From Alviniconcha marisindica (Eukaryota > Mollusca > Gastropoda > Provannidae), in assembly GCA_018857735.1 (NCBI GenBank), contig JABMCL010000191.1:110001-174000 (forward strand): a stretch of DNA of 64,000 bases, in the 5' to 3' direction. How positions within the stretch are numbered: position 1 is the stretch's first letter; each line of letters starts with the position of its first letter. The translations under genes and the position numbers were made by a program. Below are positions 1 through 11,164 of this stretch, piece after piece. The notes below the pieces were generated by a model. The model saw only the letters and a list, made by a program, of their open reading frames with translations. It did no database searches and was not told the origin of the DNA.

Positions 1-1
1 G

Positions 2-1983
2 AAAGAGGACAGAGACAAGTATTCCTGTGTTTTCTGTGGCAAAATTGTGAGGGAGCCAGTGCAGGCTGAATGTGGACACAGATTCTGTGCAAACTGCCAA
101 AAGGCAATAGACGAGTAAGTCCATTTTTTATTCAGACTCAGAGTGTTACATAACTCACAACAGCGCAAGTGCCTTGGCATGCTTTAGTATCCATATTCTG
201 ATGCTTCAGCCTGTGTTCGCCTGTTGTGGACTGAGACTCATGGGAGAACTGTGTCTGTAGCTAGCATGTATTGATCTCTGTCAGGACCTGATGCTTACCT
301 GTAGTGCTGTGTCTGTAGCTAGTGTGTATCACTATCAGTACCTGATGCTTACCTATGATGCTGTGTCTGTAGCTAGTGTGTGTCAGTTACTGTCACTATC
401 AGTACCTGATGCTTACCTGAGATGCTGTGTCTGTAGCTAGTGTGTATCAGTCTATCACTGTCAGGACCTGATGCTTACCTGTGGTGCTGTGTCGGTAGCT
501 AGTGGACATCACTGTCACAGATCAGTACCTGATGCTTACCTGTGGTGCTGTGTCTGTAAGTACAACTAGTGTGAATATCACTATCAGTATCACAGTATCA
601 GTACCTGATGCTTACCTGCAGTGCTGTGTCTAAAGCTAGTGTGTATCACTTATTCACTATCAGTACCTGATGCTTACCAGCAGTGCTGTGTCTGTAGCTA
701 GTGTGTATCACTATTAGTATTTGATGCTTACCTTTGGTGGTGTGTCTGCAGCTAGTGTGTGTCACTATCAGTATCACTGTATCAGTACCTGATGCTTACC
801 TGAGGTGCTGTGTCTGTAGCTAGTGTATGTCACTATCAGTACCTGATGCTTACCTGTGGTGGTGTGTCTGTAGCTAGTGTGTATCACTGTCAGTACCTGA
901 TGCTTACCTGTGGTGCTGTGTTTGTAGCTAGTGTGTATCACTATCAGTACCTGATGCTTACCTGTGGTGGTGTGTCTGTAGCTAGTGTATGTCACTATCA
1001 GATAATCAGTACCTGATGCTTACCTGTGGTGGTGTGTCTGTAGCTAGTGGACATCACTATCAGTACCTGATGCTTACCTGTGGTGGTGTGTCTGTAGCTA
1101 GTGTATGCCACTATCAGATAATCAGTACCTGATGCTTACCTGTGGTGGTGTGTCTGTAGCTAGTGGACATCACTATCAGTACCTGATGCTTACCTGTGGT
1201 GGTGTGTCTGTAGCTAGTGTATGCCACTATCAGATAATCAGTACCTGATGCTTACCTGTGGTGGTGTGTCTGTAGCTAGTGGACATCACTATCAGTACCT
1301 GATGCTTACCTGTGGTGGTGTGTCTGCAGCTAGTGTGTGTCACTATCACTAGTATCAGTACCTGATGCTTACCTGTGGTGGTGTGTCTGCAGCTAGTGTG
1401 TGTCACTATCACTAGTAAAAAGTAGTATCAGTACCTGGTGCTTACCTGTGGTGGTGTGTCTGTAGCTAATGTATGTCACTATCACTGTATCAGTACCTGA
1501 TGCTTACCTGTGGTGCTGTGTCTGTAGCTAGTGTGTATCACTATCAGTACCTGGTGCTTACCTGTGGTGGTGTGTCTGTAGCTAGTGTATGTCACTATCA
1601 GTACCTGATGCTTACCTGTGGTGGTGTGTCTGCAGCTAGTGTGTGTCACTATCAGTACCTGATGCTTACCTGTGGTGCTGTGTCCCAGCTGTAGCTAGTG
1701 TATGTCACTATCAGTACCTGATGCTTACCTGTGGTGCTGTGTTTCTGGCTACTTTGTTTTCAACTTTAAGGGGTTGGCCTGGTGCATTCCAGGCCCTGAC
1801 TAAGGGTTATGTAATAAGACTGCATACTTTGATTGTTGTGATAGTGATACTGATAGACTGTGCACATGGACTGTGTTAAGGATGAGAAAGGGCCATTGTC
1901 ATTATATAATGTCAGTCAGATGAACATTGGAACTGTTTCAAATGCAACATTGAGGAAACTTCTGAGAGATGGGCTTTTTTGAG

Positions 1984-2031
<48 letters not shown>

Positions 2032-5000
2032 CATCTTGAACTGTGCATACTTGAATTATTGTAATAAGACTGCACATGCTTTAATTGTTTGGTTCCTTCA
2101 GTATCATTTTCATAAATTTCTGTTTCACAGGTCCAGTAAAAGAGGACAGAAAGTGCTGTGTAAGTCTTGCAAGGATGAAGGCCTCAGTGAGGAGGAGAGC
2201 ACGTTAGATGCCAGCCAGGTACGGTGCAGGTTTGAATGTCATTACATTTAGATTTACACTACAGTGTTGAGTTCAGATTGGACCTGTTGGTTCTTCAGGC
2301 CTCAAAATTCCAATGATGTGTGCATGCACCAACAGCTTGTCAAGTTAGGACTTGTAGTACTTAGGAAAACTTTTCCTAAATACACCAACAGCTTGTCAAC
2401 TTAGGACTTGTAGTACTTAGGAAAAGTGCAGTTGCGTAGACCTGTGTGATCCCAGGGAAGGACAGCAGAAAGAAAGCACCTGGATGAACTTGGAGGTCCA
2501 GCACAGAGTAACTTATCCTGTGATTTGTTTGATTTTTTTAATTGATTTTTTTAGTTAACACGGTTGTCCTTAGTTTTTCTGAAAGTGCTTTAACTGTTTT
2601 TCGTTTATGTGTGGTGTTTTTTGTTGTTTTGTTTTGACTAAGGAAGGAATTAATTTGTACCCATGGTTGTATTAGATTAGGATCTCACTGACTGTGGTTT
2701 CCACTTTTAGATGTTTCCTGACAGAGGCATCAAGCGAGAGATGGGCAACATCCGTGCCAGGTGCCCCAATGAGATGTGTGTGTGGGGAGGACCTTTCAAG
2801 GAATACATTGTGAGGAACATTTTTGTTTTATTAGGCATGTCCTTACAAACTGACACTGTGTAACACTAATAGGCCAGATGTCAGGACCAAACAGCGTGAA
2901 TATTTGTGACATTTGTCCTTTTTCAGCAGCAGTATTAGTAATGGGACATTTTCCTGGTGAAATGCGCTAGCACACATACATACACGCACACACACACTAA
3001 CAAACACATACATATATATATATATATACACAAACACACTCATATTCACTCACTCACACACACACAATCAGGTGTAAATATTTGTGATACTAAGACTAGT
3101 AAATAATACTAATAATAGTCTAATCTTGGCAATCCTATACATTGTTTTAGGAATATCTTTTCCAGCTATTTTTTTCCCTCCGTTATTTCTTGTGATATTC
3201 TTTTTTCTTTGGGATTTAATGAATCATCCGGTCACTTGTGGGATTATTGTAACTTGTGGGAGTGCAGGGAGCCAGTCCCTGTGTTTTGTTGTTGTTTTGG
3301 GGAAGGGGGGTGGGGGGAGGTTCTTTTTTGCGTGTTGTTTCTTGGTTTGTTTTTCTTTTTGCAGCTGCAGGCACCATAAACTGATTGTAAATATCACGTT
3401 ACCAGCCAGTTATTTATGAGAAGTGCAGGTTGATGTTTTTCAACTGGTTTGTTCTTGTAGCAAAATATGGAATCAAAATCAAAATGTGGTTGTAAATATC
3501 AGCCAGTCACTTGCAGGAAGTACAGGGAGCTAGTCAATGTTTTTGTTGTGTGTGTGTGCTAGTCAATGTTGTTGTTGTTTTGTTGTGTGTGCGTGCATGC
3601 GTGTGTGTTCATTACTGGTTCATGCTTGCAGAATCTTGCAGCAGTGTGAATTGGAATGTAATATTACTAATAATCACAGTCATTTGTGAGAAGGGCAGGC
3701 TGCTGTTTTCTGATTGGTTGCTTTCTGCAGGAGCATAAAGTGAAATGTCAGTTTCAGCCACTAGCTTGTGAGAAATGCAAGAGTCTGATCTTGATGTCTT
3801 TTAATAAGTTTTTTGTTTTGTTTTCTCATCCTTTGGTCTTGCTGTCTTTTGATAAGTTTTTTTGTTTCGTTTTCTGTTCCTTTACAGCAACATGAAGTGG
3901 ATTGTAAATTTCAGCCAGTCACTTGTGACAAGTGTAAGAAGCAGGTCTCCAAGCAGAAAATAGATTCACACAAAAACAGAGAGTGTCCTCAGCGAATCGT
4001 CAAGTGCGAGCACTGCCGTGCAGAGATGCCTCATGCTCAGAAAATGGTGAGTGGATGCCTGTGCTCATTCCTAGCAATGATGAAGTAAGCAGCCACAGTC
4101 CTGGCAGAACCTGTTATATATGTGACCACCCCTTGAAAAAGCCACTGACAGTTGCTTTGCATAAGTGGTGAGAGATTTGACGGTTTATGCCAAAAATGAA
4201 GGTTTCTCTTGGAAGAGGCGTTCTTCAGATGCCTGCAGAAGGGTCTTTCATTAGTGTTAGTGTTTAGATTTCCATGGCCTCTTCACTGCACAGGGTCATC
4301 TCAATGATAACTTGCATCATAAGTGCATACACAAATTTTAAACATCATCATGTTGGGACATGTATATCAAACCACACCCAAGTCAAATTGACAGAATCAG
4401 TCCAAACACAAATATGAAAACAATATGTGTGTATGCATATATATATATATATATATAATGGTATATATTTATGTGTTTGTGTTCATGTGGTGTGTGTGTG
4501 TTCAGACACTGAATATAAAGTTCAAACTTGACATGATGAAAGGCCTAAGTTTCACTCATTCTTTCCAGTTTGAATAACCACGGCCAAATTTTAAGGTAAC
4601 AGTGGCACCAAGAACTTCTAATCAGCTGCATTCATGGTTTTATGGTTTTCGAATGATCATATTCGGATTTTGTGTGATTCAGATTTTGCGTGATTGTTAA
4701 GTGTTGTTAACAACATCACAAGAGCACCAGCTTCAGTGACTGAACTTTTTGTCAAGGTCATGGCGGTGACATGAATAAGAAAGTGGAAACCAAAAGTTGT
4801 GTTGTTTTCAGCATGTTTTCTGGACTTATCAGATTATAGTATAATTATATATCACAGGCAAATTCATGTTAAAAAAAAGAAAATTGTTTTGCGATTTCTA
4901 AGGATTTTGATCACTTAACCCCCTTTCCCTCTCCCATTTTGTTCTGTAATGTCATATATATATATACAATATTATAAATATTGAATATACAGTCTGCAGT

Positions 5001-7023
5001 ATATATAATATATAAGGTCATAGTTGTCTGTTGTACATTAAGTTGCACCTTATCAAGTCCATGAAACAACAGTCATCAAAAAGCAGACAACAGTTGATGG
5101 AGTCAGTTACTGAAGATCTGTTTCTTTTTTCTTCACTGTTCGACTTTGCTGTAATATACTATATATTATAGATAAGCACATGGATGAAAATAAAATAGAA
5201 TGAGAATTGTGGACCTGACCCTTGCTAAATTGTGAACAAATGGAGTCATGCCTTTTGTTTCAGGAACACTCAAAGGAGTGCCCAAAAGTTCCAGAACCTT
5301 GTGGTCAGTGCAGCCGGTCGGTTCCTCGGGACATGGTATGTGAATCTAGGAATGGCTTTGAGCGAGCATGAAATGTGTTTTATGGTGAAGATGTAGAGAA
5401 CATTACCATCAACAAGAATGAAGAACAGGACGACATGATTCTGTGACTGACAAGGAAATGTGTGAACATTTGATTGTGTAGTTGTGATAACATTTGACAC
5501 AGTTCCCTTTCACTAAGCGTTGGCTGCTGGCAAGAGGAATTATGACAGCTAAGTATAAGTATGACAGCTAAGTATAAGTATGACAGCTAAGTATAGATTG
5601 GTGATAAGACCCAAAGACTGAAAGAGTGAATTAATTTGGTTTCTCAGATGTTGCAAAGTTCTGTATTACTATTAGATTGCGTTGCTTAGTCTCACAAGTG
5701 CCACATTGCTGTTTTTCAGATGAAGAAACACCAGAGTCAGGACTGTCCAAACAGAACCGTCGCATGCCCCATTGAGGGATGCTGCGCCCCAGTAAGTGAT
5801 GCAACCTGCTCTGCCAGTTGTCTGTAATGCCTTTGAGAGAAATGTTAGCTTCTGATCTGTTGTCTCTGAGCGCTGAGTGTCCAGATGCAGCTGCCTGCTG
5901 TGTGTCCCGTTAAAGGATGCTGTCTCCTGTAACGTAGCAGTTCATTCTTTCCCATACTGCTGTTGGGAACCTCACGTCTCACATCTCGCAGTACTGTCCA
6001 TGGACCATCTCAGCATCTTTCACTCTCAGCAACCTTGCAGCTGTCGTTTACTGTCACCATAGAGCATTGCACCATCTTTCAACAACCTCACAGCTGTCAT
6101 TCACTGTCACCATAGAGCATTGCACCATCTTTCAACAACCTCACAGCTGTCATTCACTGTCACCATAGAGCATTGCACCATCTTTCAACAACCTCACAGC
6201 TGTCATTCACTGTCACCATAGAGCATTGCACCATCTTTCAGCAACCTCACAGCTGTCATTTGGTCTCATTCACCATGGACCATCTCACTGCTTTGCCGCA
6301 ACCTCACAGCTGTCATTCATCTCGTTCACTATACTTCACAGCTATCATTCAGTCTCATTTACCATGGACCATCTCACTGCTTTGCAGCAACCTCACAGCT
6401 GCCATTCGTCTTCTTCACCATACTTCACAGCTGTCATTCGGTCTCATTCACCATGGACCATCTCACTGCTTTTCAGCAACCTCACAGCTGCCATTCGTCT
6501 TGTTCACCATACTTCACAGCTGTCATTCGGTCTCATTCACCATGGACCATCTCACTGCTTTGCAGCAACCTCACAGCTGTCACTCAGTAGCATTCACTGT
6601 GGATTATCTCGCTGTCTTTCAGCAACCCCAGAACCGGTTCCAGCAGCATGTGCAGAAAGAGCTGCCAAAACACCTGGCCTACGTGTTGGCGCGTATTCAT
6701 GACATTGATGAGTCCCTCGCCTCCCTCTTGGAGTCCAGCTCTGCAGGCGGTGCCTCAGCGGGCGCTAACGGGCCTGGCAGAGGGGACAACAGCGTGGAGA
6801 TTCTCAAGGGCAAGCTGGAACAACTGGAGCAGCAGGTGCAACAATACGTGCGGCAGGGGGGAGCATCCACAGTAGGGGGCGCCACCGAGGGCTCCAGTCA
6901 GGCCAGTGGTGGAGCTGAGGCCTCCGCTACAGCTGATGTGAGTTGTATGCCATTTAATTTTCGTTCCTTGATGTGTGTGTTTTGTTGTTTTGGTTTGGTT
7001 TGGTTTTTTTTGCATGCTTGGCT

Positions 7024-7072
<49 letters not shown>

Positions 7073-9728
7073 GGCTCTCTCTCTCTCTCTTTCTAAACTC
7101 AGACCAGCAACAGTTGTGGTGTTGATGATTCCCAGCTCACCCCACAGAGCTGCTGTTTTGCACTGGCAGTTGTCTTACAGTGAGTTATCCCATGAAGAAA
7201 GACCTCTGTGGTCAGAGACCACCCCTCTTTCAAGGACACTTTTTTTTTATGAAACCTTTCCTTTCGTGCACCATGTAAATGAACCTCTAGCCTTTTTCGG
7301 TTGATTTTTGTGGTGGATGGGTTCTACTGTAGTTTTCTGTACAATGTTTTATTCTTTACCTGCCATGAGTAGGTCTTGTGTATACGTGTGAATGATGAGG
7401 AAGTTGCTGATGTTGATCCACAGGGAGGAAACGGAAGCGCCACAGAACGCATCAACAGCATGGAGCTCAAAGTCAATACCCTGGAACCCATCCTGAGCGT
7501 GCTGCATGGTGAGATGAACCGCTGCATCAGTGCCATTGAGGCGCTGGAAGCGAAGCTGCAGCAAGAGACAGTGCAGGCGCGGGACTTTCGGCAGAAGATT
7601 GAGCATTACGAATCCACCATCAGCAACCTGACAACCTCACTGTCGCAGCGAGAGGCCAAGATGCGTGAGATGGAGGCACGCATAGCCAATCTGAGTCAGG
7701 ACAGGCCTGACGGCACTCTTTTGTGGAGAATTCCCAACTTCAGTCAGGTACATGTCAAGATGGCGCATTGCTTCTGTTTTGTGGTGTGACCTGCTCCACC
7801 ATCCGCCCTGAGGTGACCCTGTCTGGTTGACAGGATGTTATAGATAACAAGTTACTGAATTGTTCAAACAGAGCTGTCGCTGCTGACAGTTTACCTTGAT
7901 GTGCACTTAGCTGCAGGTGAGAGAGGGAAAAACAAATGTGAATCACACAGCTGTGATTGAGAGAGAGCAAGAGAGAGAATAGTGTGAACAACATAACTGT
8001 GGTTGAGAGAGAGAGAGAGAATAGTCTCAATAACATAGCTGTGGTTGAGAGAGAGAGAGAGAATAACCTGAATAACATAGCTGTGGTTGAGAGAGACAAT
8101 AGTGTGAATAACTTAGCTGTGGTTGAGAGAGAGAGAATAGTGTGGATAACATAGCTGCAGGTGAAAGCAGGAGAAACAAGTGTGAATCACATAGCTGTGG
8201 TTGAGAGAGGAAGGGAGAGAAACAAGTGTAAATCATATATTATATACTATAATTATTATAGTTTCTGTTGAGAGAGAGTGAAGAGTGTGAATCACATAGC
8301 TGTGGTTCAGAGAAAGAGAGAGAGAAACTAGTATAAATTACAGAGCTGTGGCTGAGAGAGAGAAACAAGTGTAAATCACAGCTGTGGTTGAGAGAGAGAG
8401 AGAGAGAGAGAGACTAGTGTAAATCACAGAGTTGTGGTTGAGAGAGAGAGAGAGAGAGAAACAAGTGTAAATCACAGAGCTGTGGTTGAGAGAGAGAGAG
8501 AAACTAGTGTGAATCACATAGCTGTGGTTGAGAGAGAGAGAAAAGTGTGAATCACATAGCTGCAGGTGAAAGAGAGTGAAGAGTGTGAATCACATAGCTG
8601 CAAGTGAGAGAGAGATAGAAAAGTGTCAATCACATAGCTGCAGGTGAAAGAGAGTGAAGAGTGTGAATCACATAGCTGCAGGTGAAAGAGAGTGAAGAGT
8701 ACGGATCACATAGCTGCAGGTGAGAGAGAGAGAGAGAAATGTGCAACTATTCAGGCCTATAATAATACGTTATTGTGTAGGTAAAGCTTTTTCTGTGGAA
8801 ATTCCCAGTTTGAATCAGGTGCACTATTGTGAAACAGTAAGTCTACTCATGCAGGTTAAATGTCTGGGAATTCCCAGTTTCAATCAGGTGCATTGTGGTG
8901 ATGAGGCTGTAAATCTACTTATGGAGATGAGGTTTTCTGTGGGAATTCCTAGTTTCAATCAGGTGCATTGTGGTGATGAGGCTGTAAATCTACTTATGGA
9001 GGTGAGGTTTTCTGTGGGAATTCCCAATTTCAATCAGGTGCATGGTTAAACTCAAAGAGCACACACAATGGTAATAATGATCTTAAATGTAATTTATTCC
9101 ATTGTCATAATTTGTAAGTTACTTTGTTTAGTTTGAAGAGCTTGCTTGATGATAATAATGATGATCAGCATGCTTTATTTCATTGTTAATTGTGAGGAAT
9201 TAAAGGTACTCTGCCCATTTGAAAGAGCAAAAAATACATCCCTGTCCCCAGGTTCGTCAAGATGCCATTGCTGGCAACGTGTCCAACATTCACTCGCGCC
9301 CTTTCTTCACGGGACCGATCGGCTACAAGATGTGCGTGCGTCTCTACCCTAATGGGGACGGCATGGGCAAAGGGACACACTTGTCCCTCTTCTTCACCCT
9401 CATGCGCAGCAACCACGACGCCATCCTGCCCTGGCCCTTCAAGCAGAAGGTCTACTTCATGCTGATCGACCAGAATTTCAAGAAACACATTGTGGATGCC
9501 TTTCGCTCAGAGCCCAACAGCTCGTCCTTCCAGCGCCCAACATCGGAGATGAACATCGCCACAGGGTGCCCTCTCTTCATGCAGCTGAACAAGCTGAGCC
9601 AGCCTGGCCATGGCTACCTGAAGGATGACACCATGTACATCCGCGTCGTCGTGGAAACCGATGGGCTCGAGGACCACATCAAGCAGTTTGATCCGCGAAA
9701 CGTGCCCCTTGCCAGCGCCAGCAGCTGA
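2..9728 (+). CDS. TRAF-family signalling adaptor, gene 1 (TRAF2/3-like), 5'-truncated by the window
   Basis: Nine exons join in one frame: 2-114, 2131-2218, 2711-2809, 3888-4046, 5264-5335, 5720-5791, 6623-6937, 7424-7747 and 9252-9728 (TGA stop). All introns are GT-AG. At least 572 residues are encoded; the start codon is upstream of the window. Numbering from the window edge: RING residues 9-51 (C9, C12, C24, H26, C29, C32, C48, C51); TRAF-type zinc fingers about 68-201; a Gly/Ala/Ser-rich linker and heptad-rich coiled coil about 202-400; TRAF-C/MATH about 402-560. Family knowledge: TRAFs trimerise through the coiled coil, bind TNF-receptor-type tails through MATH and ubiquitinate through the RING. 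Of the known TRAF2 peptide-contact positions, the R-x-Y, D and SSS 'serine tongs' equivalents are present (in VRLYPNGDGMG and NSSSFQRP), but the serine of the ASGCP motif is Thr (ATGCP). Exons 1-8 share junction positions with the minus-strand paralogue at 30143-37006; the intron at 7748-9251, inside MATH, does not. Family assignment is secure, TRAF2 versus TRAF3 orthology is not. Confidence 0.93.
230..1750. repeat. Minisatellite, about 54-bp unit, roughly 27 copies
   Basis: The unit reads approximately CAGTACCTGATGCTTACC followed by TGTGGTGGTGTGTCTG and a TAGCTAGTGTGTATCACTAT tail. Units vary by a few substitutions and by small insertions such as an extra AGATAATCAGT. On the minus strand nearly every unit contains CCACAG|GTAAGC, a near-perfect 5' splice-site consensus. 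Some stretches alternate two unit types (TGTATG and GGACAT variants), which suggests higher-order duplication. Confidence 0.9.
1987..2030. repeat. (AT)n microsatellite
   Basis: A run of alternating AT follows the minisatellite within intron 1, about 100 bp before exon 2. Confidence 0.9.
2326..2427. repeat. Direct duplication in intron 2
   Basis: A segment of about 45 bp (ACCAACAGCTTGTCAA ... GTAGTACTTAGGAAAA) occurs twice with one or two differences, period about 57 bp. Confidence 0.85.
2985..3066. repeat. Compound CA/TA microsatellite
   Basis: Interrupted (CA)n, (TA)n and (CACT) runs lie in intron 3 of TRAF gene 1. Confidence 0.8.
3210..3800 (+). repeat. Decayed tandem copies of the 5' edge of the zinc-finger exon
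   Basis: Segments near 3218, 3363, 3480, 3637 and 3731 resemble the start of the live exon at 3888 (TGTAAATTTCAGCCAGTCAC). The best preserved is at 3731: it follows a good acceptor (TTTCTGCAG) and reads EHKVKCQFQPLACEKCK, against HEVDCKFQPVTCDKCK in the live exon, keeping the cysteines. It has no proper donor and runs into T-rich intron, so I read it as a relic and not an exon in use. Confidence 0.75.
5541..5597. repeat. 19-bp triplicate
   Basis: TATGACAGCTAAGTATAAG is repeated three times perfectly or nearly so, in the intron between two zinc-finger exons. Confidence 0.9.
5990..6622 (+). repeat. Minisatellite abutting the coiled-coil exon and carrying its 3' splice site
   Basis: Four units of 53 bp (CACCATCTTTCAACAACC...) are followed by larger units of about 108 bp. 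They contain TTTCAGCAACCTCACAGCTG or TTTGCAGCAACCTC. The real acceptor and exon start at 6622/6623 is TTTCAG|CAACCCCAG, so the last unit merges into the exon. The exon frame stays open back through the array to 6173. Confidence 0.85.
7023..7096. repeat. (CT)n microsatellite
   Basis: Almost pure CT follows the coiled-coil exon donor in the intron 6938-7423. Confidence 0.95.
7185..7290. repeat. Dispersed 'ACCACCCCTCTTT' element, fragment
   Basis: AGAGACCACCCCTCTTTCAAG followed by T-rich sequence and ACCTTTCC resembles segments at 11165-11285 and 11715-11960. It is part of a short interspersed family in this window. Confidence 0.55.
7794..7860. repeat. Dispersed repeat fragment shared with 49723-49790
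   Basis: CCTGAGGTGACCCTGT followed by GGTTGACAGGATGTTA recurs at about 49735 with few changes. The family is not identified; it may be a SINE fragment. Confidence 0.55.
7900..8745. repeat. GA-rich minisatellite, about 35-45-bp unit, around 20 copies
   Basis: Units alternate AATCACATAGCTGTGGTTG or CATAGCTGCAGGTGA with GAGAGAGA runs of variable length. It lies in the intron that splits the MATH domain of TRAF gene 1. Several units carry CTGCAG|GTGAGAG, a donor-like motif on the sense strand. Confidence 0.9.
8800..9050 (+). repeat. Tandem copies of the 3' edge of the MATH exon with its donor site
   Basis: Four units of about 65-75 bp contain GGAATTCCCAGTTTCAATCAG|GTGCAT. The live exon end at 7747 is GAGAATTCCCAACTTCAGTCAG|GTACAT. 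In the exon frame the copies read IPSFNQ or IPNFNQ, against the real IPNFSQ. No clean acceptor precedes them. Confidence 0.8.
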
Positions 9729-9949
9729 GGTGGGCTGGACTGAAGCTGTCCACTGTTGTGACACAAACAGAAAGGTTTTGCTGGTGTGCTATGTGACTGA
9801 GTGACATTTTAGATATGTGTTTATTCGTTTAGCGTCAGTGTGTAGTTGTATGTGCACTGAGCTTTGGCTGCATTCACAGCTGTGTATATTCATGGAAATG
9901 ATTGCTTTGAATGTGATTGAAACATCCAGTCCTGCGTGATCATTAGACA

Positions 9950-10135
9950 ATTGCTTTGGAAATGCTGAATGATAGATGACTGGAAATGCTGAATGATAGA
10001 TGACTGCTTTGGAAATGCTGAATGACGGTTGGATAACTGCCTTGGAAGTGCTGAATGACAGTTGGATAACTGCCTTGGAAGTGCTGAATGACAGTTAGAT
10101 AACTGCCTTGAAAGTGCTGAATGACAGTTCCAATT
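9950..10135. repeat. Minisatellite, about 33-bp unit, 5-6 copies
   Basis: The unit is close to GAATGACAGTTGGATAACTG followed by CCTTGGAAGTGCT. The first copies are shorter variants with GAATGATAGATGACT. It lies within the probable 3' UTR. Confidence 0.85.
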
Positions 10136-11164
10136 TCATTTATTCAGATAATTGCCTTCCAGCTCTGTTTGCTGATGTGCTTACTGTGTTACCTTGTATC
10201 TGGCTGAGGTGCATGAAATTGGAACTGTGCAGTGATGGTGCGCTGCAGTAAGGAGACCATGACAGTTTGACAGTATACAATCATGCATGGGGCACAGTGT
10301 GGATCAAAATGTGCTCCCAAAGAGGTTAGCCCTGGTGTAATCCTATGTGGTTGACTGGGCTCAAAGCACCAACTAACTAACTCCGAAAGAGGTGCAAAGC
10401 TGGCATCGTAAACAACAGTCAGATAACTCAAAACCTGATGGATATGCACGCAGAGCTTAAAGGAAACTGACGCACGTGCAGTAACTTTACGGAAACAAAA
10501 AAGTTCTGGGAAAACTTCTGTGAGATTGAGTGGAGTACACTATGGACTTTTCTTCCCATTCATGTACCATCTTCATTTGAACAGCACAGAACTGCATCCC
10601 AGTTTGTAGGTACACATCTACATAATCATTATGTTCACTAATTTGGCTGCTCACCCAGTACATGTAGAATTATCAGTATATCAGTTTCCATTTGTATTCT
10701 CCATGCAGGTGGTGGGGCTGAGGAATACTGCAGTTCCCTCTGCTGTATTTAATGATGCCAACTTGAAGTTAAACCCACCGCCCTGGCATGGCTAGCAGGC
10801 AAGAACAGGAAGAGCAATAAAGTGTCATCATTATCACTTCATGATCCAAGTTATGCCAGCACCATCATGATCCACAGCTGTCACATACCTTCTTTACTTG
10901 TGTATGGGTAGTGCAATCCCTATGCCTTCACCATCTACTGCCACCGGGTACTTCCTTAAACTTTGTATTAGTACCGTGCCTTTGTCCAAAAAAGCACCTC
11001 TGACGTTTTTCAAATGCAGGCCAAGTACAGATGTGATTATACAGGTAGATCCCAACAGTAGTTCTTACTGGATCTTCAGTGCAGAGCAAACATCTGCAAA
11101 AAGTTCAACATTCTGGTACTGTTTAATTCATGCACCCAGATAAAGTTTTTCCCTGCTATATATT

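Larger units (their letters stand above)
115..2130 (+). other. Intron 1 of TRAF gene 1
   Basis: The donor is GTAAGT after a codon split in phase 2; the acceptor is TTTCACAG at 2130. Most of the intron is a minisatellite (about 230-1750), followed by an (AT)n run at about 1987-2030. No coding exon is visible inside it. Open frames in the minisatellite are by-products of a period near 51-57 bp. Confidence 0.85.

Noticed and set aside
3731..3810. Treating the second zinc-finger segment as a real exon of TRAF gene 1
   Set aside because: There is no acceptable donor, the 3' half is missing, and the 2809-3888 junction already gives a continuous frame matching the paralogue's exon structure.
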